From Thuidium tamariscinum (taxonomy: Eukaryota > Streptophyta > Bryopsida > Hypnales > Thuidiaceae): a DNA stretch of 64,000 nucleotides. A program made the translations under genes and the position numbers. Below the pieces are notes generated by a model, which saw only the letters and a program-made list of their open reading frames with translations, searched no databases and had not been told where the DNA came from. Shown here piece after piece: positions 57,804-64,000 of this stretch (positions within the stretch are counted from its first letter, which is position 1; the number at the start of each line of letters is the position of its first letter). Location: NCBI GenBank assembly GCA_947034885.2, contig OX344755.2:28651052-28715051 (forward strand). Reading direction: 5' to 3'.

Positions 57804-57873
57804 TGTTTGAAACAAAAAATACAGAACAATACCTCATATTAGCTTCCACTACCAGAAGAGAGAAGTATGCAAT

Positions 57874-60400
57874 CACTACAAGGAATTGGGGTCCGAAATG
57901 ACTGTCCTAAATGACTGCAAAACAGTCATTTAGGATAGAAATGACAAGAAAATGACTTCGGACGCTAGAAGTCATTCCGGACAAGTCATTCTTTAAATGA
58001 CTCCAGTTTTATTATCACCATCCAGTTGGGAGGAAGGATGAAGACATGGATGACTTGTCTACGTGGAGGTGAAGGGTCAGGGGAAATTTTTGGGTTCGGT
58101 CGGGCAGGGGACCGATTTCCCTTGAAATTTTTCAGGCTGAAATATGGAACTCAGCCATTTCTGCAGTCATTTTCTAGTCCCCAGTAAGAGACTTCTGTAG
58201 TCATTTTCTAGTCCACTTCAAGTCAAAGATTTGATGACGTGGACGTTGTCAGGAGATAATTATGGAGTCATTTTCTAGTGGACTTCAAGTCAAACATGTT
58301 CTAATCTAGACCTTATCTTGAGATAATTATGGAGTCATTTCCCAGTCAACTTGAAGTGACACATGTCATGATGTCAGACGTTGTCAGGGGATAATTATGG
58401 AGTCATTTTTCAGTCGACATGAAGTGACACATGTCATAATGTGGACGTTGTCAGGGTTAATTATGGAGTCATTTCCCAGTTGTGTTGCTGTCCATAAAGT
58501 GCTGACGTGGACACTGAGACTGTTTGTAGTTATAGTCATTGTAAAGACATTTTCTAGTAGCGGGCAAAGCCCAACTTGTACACGGACTGAGTCATTTCTC
58601 AGTCATTTTTGAGTTCTATCTTTCCAGTGACAACACGGCTGCCATTGATGCATGTAGTCATTCTTGAGTTCCTTCTCAGTCATTATTTTCACTAATGCAG
58701 TCATTACAAAGTCATTTACAAGTGCTTGTCCAGGGGGTGCAATGGTTTTGGTTTCCCCTATGCATGAACGTGTTCATCGAGTAATATGCCGGTACTTCTC
58801 AATGACTCCTTCATGACTAGCCCAACAACTGCGGTGACTATACATACTTCACTCCAATGCCTCCAACATAGACTACATGACTCATGGATTCAGCAGCATA
58901 ATCTGCCAAAAAGTGCACGGACTATTCTGCTATATACATGCAATAGGATTCAATGACAGATCTATGCACGTTAGGCACGCTTTAGAAATTGGAGGCATAG
59001 AAAACATGTATTCAGAAGCACTGAAGTATCGTACAATAGTCATAGTATTCACCAAAAAAGGAAGCACAACTAGCCTGTATGCAGCATTGCAATTTTAGAA
59101 AAACAATCCACAATGTTTTCACAATCGAGAAAGACTCTGAAGATAGACATTTTTCATCCCCAAGGTAGAGATGCTTCACCAAGAAGGCAAACTCAAGTAC
59201 TTAGCTTCACATATTTCTGGTCCCACACTATACATGTCCCCTTCACATGCTCTATATGTGTTTGGCCGTCTGTGGCATCGGGGTACATAAGTGCCACGTT
59301 TGCATGCAAGACGTCCTGAATGTCCACCTTTAACCATGTCTCCGGAATCTCCTTAAAGTGGAATTTGTGTTGGCCGGGTAATCCACTAATGGATCCCACT
59401 GCCACTCTCTGCCTGGTCGCCCGCGGATTTAGGAGAAACACTTCGTCTCCGAGCTTGTACTGCACAGAAGCCAAGAATTCAAGAACGTGTTATTACTAAC
59501 CTATGAGGGTGCTGTAGGCATCCACCACAATGACGTGCCCAGTATTGGACCTGTATGTGACTTTCTTGTGACTTTGTAATGACTTTCACATGACTAACAT
59601 GTGACTGACATGATGGCATATGACTTCCACGTAACTTTGTGCTAACTTCTACGGAACTAGTGGACTACCCTGACTTGCTTTCAACCCGCACACTTAGAAC
59701 AGAATTGAACCGTATAGGGTTACGTAGTAGCAAAATCTACCTATATAGCATATACTTGATGTTACCACAACATAGCATGCACGTAGTTAGAAGAAACGGA
59801 CGTTCTGTAGGGTCTACATGTGCATAAAAAATCATTTACTATAGGATGACCGGGTAAGTCACGCAATTCACATACCTGGCAAAAGGGATGCTTGAAGAGG
59901 AGTTAGGGTCCACTAATGTGACCTAGTAGCTGACCTTCACTGGCAATTTCAAGACTTGCTGCATTTTAAGTAGAAATTTCTCCTAACACATTTCATTTTT
60001 AGTTGAATGCGCTATACCCAAATCTTCTTCAAAACTCTCATTTAGGTTTTCGGGAGACTGCTATGACGTCAAGACAAGAACGGGAAAATTGGTTAGTCCC
60101 TGCATGGGTTTAGGTTCCATGTAGACAACCAAAGTTCCCTACTTCTATTCTTGGCAACCATTTCTTACAAGGGGCTTTTATCATGGTGGCACTTTGTTAT
60201 TGAAGCGCGGAATTTCCTTTCTAGAAAGGATGCCTAAATTCTGCTCAAGTCCATTATGATGCACATGTCACTCATGCGCAACTTGCATAGTCGCGTAATT
60301 GCTACTTTACTGTGTCCTGACTTAAGACAATCTAGAAAATGACTTCATGAAGTCTGCAAAATGACTTCACAATAACTACAATACTACTGCACTAATTGCT
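57874..60400. mobile_element. CACTA-like element, left part
   Basis: CACTACAAGGAATTGGGG at 57874 is a classic CACTA terminus, placed just upstream of the first exon of gene B. A subterminal zone (about 57910-58740) is packed with AGTCATT / AATGACT words in both orientations. These reappear at 59560-59640 and 60320-60375, as expected for TNPA-like binding sites. No matching ...TAGTG right terminus was found, and no TNP2 transposase is visible. The element is therefore truncated, or its right part has been displaced by later insertions such as the LTR-kin fossil at 61.1 kb. The right limit given is a guess. Confidence 0.6.
59193..59474 (-). CDS. DUF8039-like transposon-associated domain
   Basis: A 93-codon ORF reading LGDEVFLLNPR..QRVAVGSISGL ... 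WLKVDIQDVLHANVALMYPD ... GTCIVWDQKYV. The pattern (a VxLLNP strand, a VAxGxI strand, a V.V..V strand, PD, and a terminal GTxxxW) resembles the small DUF8039 domain common in plant CACTA and related transposon proteins. It lies inside the CACTA-like element. Upstream and downstream exons were not identified, so it is probably part of a larger, incomplete gene. The assignment is by eye and moderate. Confidence 0.45.
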   Translation of the reverse strand: MASVQYKLGDEVFLLNPRATRQRVAVGSISGLPGQHKFHFKEIPETWLKVDIQDVLHANVALMYPDATDGQTHIEHVKGTCIVWDQKYVKLST

Positions 60401-60545
60401 AAAAAGACCAACACTCGACAAGATTTCATTACAATTGACCTTCTTCGTGGATGCTCCGGAACCTTTCTTCTCCATTGCTGCCGATGACTTGCTTTTTGGC
60501 TCCCGCTTTGCCTTCACCTACACGCGCAGTTGCAAACGGTCAGAT

Positions 60546-61067
60546 TCAAACTTCAAAGGAAGGCGAGGGGACGCCATGAAATCTGCAACCCACTGGTTGG
60601 ACAGTCCCCTCACCTTCCACAATGTCAAGGAACTCATATGCTTTTCCAGTTCGTCGTCTTTGTAGCATTTTTGACATAGATTCGTTGACAATTTGTGGAA
60701 ACTTGGATCGAAAACCAGCCACGTCTGGGCATTTTCCCCAAGCCTCCAATAGCGGCCACAAGTACCGTTTCAAGTACTCCTTGTCATCTGCCAATGTACA
60801 AATCCACTTCACATAGAAAGGAGGGCTGATGATCACATTAGCCTGTGGGTTTGGAGCCACTCTATTGTGCCTACTATCTACTACTAGAGTGTTGTCTGCA
60901 CTAAATGATGGCCATGCCGCATAGACTGATGACAAATTCTTCACAAGCTCCAGGCCAGACCCCTCTTCTACATCTTGCCATTCACAGCGTTTACCGGACC
61001 AAGTAAACAATGGGGTTGCATCTAGACCGTGGAAGCCAGCAAGCATTGCTGGAACAACATCATCCAT
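60546..61067 (-). pseudogene. FCP1/NIF-like phosphatase C-terminal half
   Basis: A 173-residue ORF with PLFTWSGKRCEW, then LVVDSRHNRVAPNPQANVII, then a helical end (EYLKRYLWPLLEAWG). This resembles the second half of the FCP1 homology (NLI-interacting factor, HAD-type) domain, in which a Trp/Cys strand is followed by a DxSPxxxxxNP loop. The N-terminal half with the nucleophilic DxDxT is not present; sequence changes to the LTR-kin fossil just upstream (about 61.1 kb). It may be one exon of an interrupted gene, or transposon cargo. Catalytic function is not expected from this piece alone. Confidence 0.45.
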
Positions 61068-61099
61068 ATATGGTTGACTCTTGCTACTGTGGCAAGACG

Positions 61100-64000
61100 T
61101 ATTTTTGATCTTTCCATTTAAAGTCAGTATGGAGCGGAAAGTCGAAAATTTAGCAACCGGATTTGCTCAGGGAACGGGTAAGATCCAGAAGTAGTACCAG
61201 ATAATGTTGTAGAGACCGGTGGCAGAATAATTCCGGTTTATTACGACGGAATACCGGAACGGAAAAATTCCGGACTCTACAGAACGGATTCTATCCGGAT
61301 TAAGTCCCAGAACGGAACGGATGATTTCCGGACTTGGACCGATCGGATGGGAACGGGAACGGGTGATCAGGAACGGAAGACCGAATCCATTTCTGGAAAC
61401 TATATAAGGCTTGACATTTTCAGTTGGCCCATTTGCTCTCAGGCGCCTCGTTGTGTGTTTTTTAACCCTCAGCGTTGTTTTCGCCTTTTTCTGTGAGTTT
61501 GTTTTTTTGTGCGTGTTTGGTGGCGCAACTTTCTGTGGCGCAACTGTCAGTGTTGCGGCTGGTGTTAGTCAGAGCGGGCAGTTGTCAGCAGCGCGGGTTT
61601 CAGACTGTGCGCTGAGGCGCTGGTGTGCGCGGGAGGACTGTGTGTGTTTTGTGCAGGTGGTTATTAAGGGCGGTTTAGTTTTTCTGTCATTGTGAGTGTG
61701 TGTGAGGAACGGGACGTGCGGCTAGGAGAGAAGTGAGGTAGTGTTTCCGGATAGTTGCCATGCCGTAGCTACGCCGGAAGAGGAACGAGTCCACCACACC
61801 CCCGCCCCCAGGGATACGATTGAAGAAAGTAGTTCCGCTCATCCCTTCTACAGAGCTGGAGAGAGGTAATCTGATGGCCGACTTGACCACCATGGGGTGC
61901 CTAGGGTTAGCAGAGATACCTTGGGGGTTCAAGGAGGAGAAGATGGTGAAGGAACTGATGGGGAAGGTGTCGAATCAGTTCGACAACACTGAGCGGGGTT
62001 TGTCTCACAAATGGACGGAAGAGCACTGGAGGGCCGTGTACGGATTCAAGCACCAGGGGCACGGACCGGCCGGGAGGAAGGTAGACTTCCTCCAAAACAA
62101 GTTTAGTGGCACCCCTCACCCGAAGGACGGATACCGGATCATGGACTGCAACGAAGACAGGTATAGACGCCTGTTGAAGTTTCTGCTCCCGGTCCTTCAT
62201 CCGGAGAAACCAACCCGGATCACGATCGGCCTAGCCAACACCATTTTCGGCGCTCTGATTGGAGACCGGAAAGTGGACTGGGGCCGGATCATCCATGAGC
62301 TGGTTGGCCGGTTACTGAGGAACATCACGGAGAGCAGGGCGACCCCGATCTCTCCCTACCTCTTCCACCTCTATCACAACTTGCAGCTCCTCACGGATAC
62401 GGAGGAAAAGACTTGGCGCGCTCAGGAGATAGTCCTGAGGTACGGAGAGTCGGAGACGGATGACGAGGAAAACCCCTCCGATTCCGACACGGAAGAGGAG
62501 GACAGGGATGAGGAACCGGAAGCTCCTCCTGTGAAGCGGCACAAATCAACACCGCCGGACACGAGAGGATCACCTCCGGTCTGACAGAATCCGGCCATGG
62601 AGGACAAGCCGGGACCGTCAGAGCCGGGGCCATCCGAACCGGCACCGAAGGGGAAGGGCCCGAAGGATCCGTTCGTCAAATTGACGGAGATCCTGTGTGA
62701 TATCCGGGCAGATTGGGAGATCAAACGGATTACCCTGGAATCTATCGCGGCTATGGTTAATGGCCAACCGGATAGAGATCTTCCGGGTGTAGTGGGAAAT
62801 TGCATTGCCTCCCCCACGGATCTCGCCAAGTTGGAGGCGGAAAACCGGAAACTTCAAGATGAAGTTGACGGTTTGAAAACGGAACTCCTTGTCCTCAGGG
62901 ACAACGAGGCCGCTACCAAGGAGATGGCGGCGGAAACCGTCAAAGTGGCAGAGCACGTGAAGGCGACGCTCGGGGAACCCGGATTGGCAGTCACCAAGGC
63001 TCGGCTGTTTGACGAGGAGGTGCACAAGGAGAAGAAACTATCCGGAAGCCGGATAGCTCGGATCCTTACTGACTTCTCCGATCGGGTGGAGGCAACTCTG
63101 GTGCAAGTTCGGGAGGCGGCCGACCGGATGGAAGACTGTAGCCGGAGATTGACGGAAATTCCGGTCAGACTCTCCGATCTGTCTCTACCGGATATTTCCG
63201 AAGGGTGGCCTCAGAGGCCAGGGAAGGAGAGGACGCCGCAATCCAAGAAATCGGGGCGAGCGTCAACGGGTAACAGGGAGGCGGCAATTCAGTTGTCAGA
63301 GTCTCCTATGAGTCCGGATACTGGAGCACCGGTTGCAGTGGACGGAGAACGGAATCGGAACCTCACCGAGGTTTTCGAGCAGATTGGCAGGGCGGAAAGC
63401 CCAACTATAGGTTCTAGGGTAGCAGGGCCGGATACGTAGGTGTTAGTTTTTTTCTGTTTTTGTAGTTTTTGACTTAGGAACGGATCAGGAAGTAATCCGG
63501 TCCGGTTTAGGAACTTGGAGCGGGTTGGAATCCGTTCCGGTTCAGAAGTAGGTAGGAACGGATCCGCCGAGCGTTAATCGCGGCGGACTTGTATGGCGCT
63601 TTTTGCTTTTTGCCCAATATTTAAGTCAGTCCCCTCGCGGTGGACTGGGAGTCTTTTCCTTTGCATTATCTTTGTGTATTTTATTCTCTCTTGCTTTGCG
63701 CGTGTATCTCCCGAGGTTGGCAGGGCGGCGTGACGCGGAGTTAGGAAGGCGCAAGTGGTTTTGCAGGTGACATTCTCCCTTTGGTGCTTATTTTTCGTGT
63801 CTGAGTATATGAGAACGGGTAGAGAAGAGTTGGGAGTGTAATTCTAGTGCCTCAGCGCTTCTAGGACTTAAGATTCCGGGTGAGAAAGCCGTTGTTAGGC
63901 TAGGTGAGAAAGAGGGATTCCTTAATCGTGCTAGAGCTCCTGAGCGGGAAACCCAGTTGAATGTCCGATCTCCTGTGAGGTCTCATTGTCTTTTTGGCAA
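61100..64000 (+). mobile_element. LTR-kin fossil, copy 2 (continues beyond the window)
   Basis: Same architecture as copy 1: GGAACGG/CCGGA-rich leader, TATATAA near 61401, ACGTGCGGCTAGGAGAG words before the protein, a globular region with WGFK and NTIFGAL blocks (about 61820-62450), an acidic low-complexity linker, and a coiled coil (about 62650-63200) with a KLSGSRIARILTDF block. The 3' region matches copy 1 (TTGGGAGTGTAA, GTTGTTAGGCTAGG and GAGGTCTCAT-type words) and runs off the window. The two copies are clearly diverged and therefore old. It is broken, with about two breaks. Tat/Ogre-like ORF1 identity is inference. Confidence 0.5.

Overview
The window looks like nuclear DNA of a green (streptophyte) eukaryote, most plausibly a charophyte alga or a bryophyte. 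I cannot name the species. The reasons are spliceosomal GT-AG introns, TTTAGGG-type interstitial telomere words, fragments of a plant-type xylose isomerase and a plastid-type Hsp70, and a dense mix of plant-style mobile DNA (hAT, CACTA, Mutator-like, TTAA-targeting elements, LTR kin). It is an accessory, repeat-rich region. No tRNA, rRNA or CRISPR array was seen.

Layout. 1-9 kb: AT-rich DNA, a RING-finger relic (about 2365-3005) and an LTR-kin fossil (about 3150-6690) with a reversed fragment of a relative (8080-8405). 9.4-32.2 kb (minus strand): gene A, an 11-exon gene whose summed exon length (3333 nt) is exactly divisible by three. It encodes a roughly 1100-residue protein with a ParB/sulfiredoxin-like DGNHR motif, a basic coiled-coil middle and a beta-order amino-methyltransferase-like C-terminal domain. 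Exon 10 of gene A is split by a 16,879-bp transposon (9861-26739). This has 8-bp terminal inverted repeats and a perfect 8-bp target-site duplication. It carries its own hAT transposase plus two cargo genes: a long coiled-coil RING-H2 protein and a protein-kinase-like protein. GC-rich arrays of GACGG words lie at both termini and directly upstream of all three genes, each followed by a TATA box about 200 bp before the start codon.

32-41 kb: an 11-copy 128-bp minisatellite in an intron of gene A, a decayed Mutator-like transposase gene (33947-37962), and a TTAA-flanked non-autonomous element (39786-41427). 41.6-49 kb: two Crinkler/RHS-like effector-type genes on the minus strand. One has a P-loop NTPase and a nuclease-like part and looks broken. 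The other is whole, with four exons, a ubiquitin-like header and a nuclease-like C-terminus. Between them lie captured pieces of xylose isomerase and plastid Hsp70.

49-58 kb: AT-rich DNA, a tandem repeat, then gene B (52342-57803, minus), a paralogue of gene A with the same exon plan but decayed. 57.9-61.1 kb: the left end of a CACTA-like element with AGTCATT subterminal repeats, a DUF8039-like ORF and an FCP1-like phosphatase fragment. 61.1-64 kb: a second LTR-kin fossil running off the window.

The most interesting system is the giant hAT transposon carrying kinase and E3-ligase-like genes under what looks like one shared cis-regulatory array. Second is the gene family it landed in, an intron-rich fusion of a ParB-like domain with a methyltransferase fold whose catalytic motif IV is degenerate.
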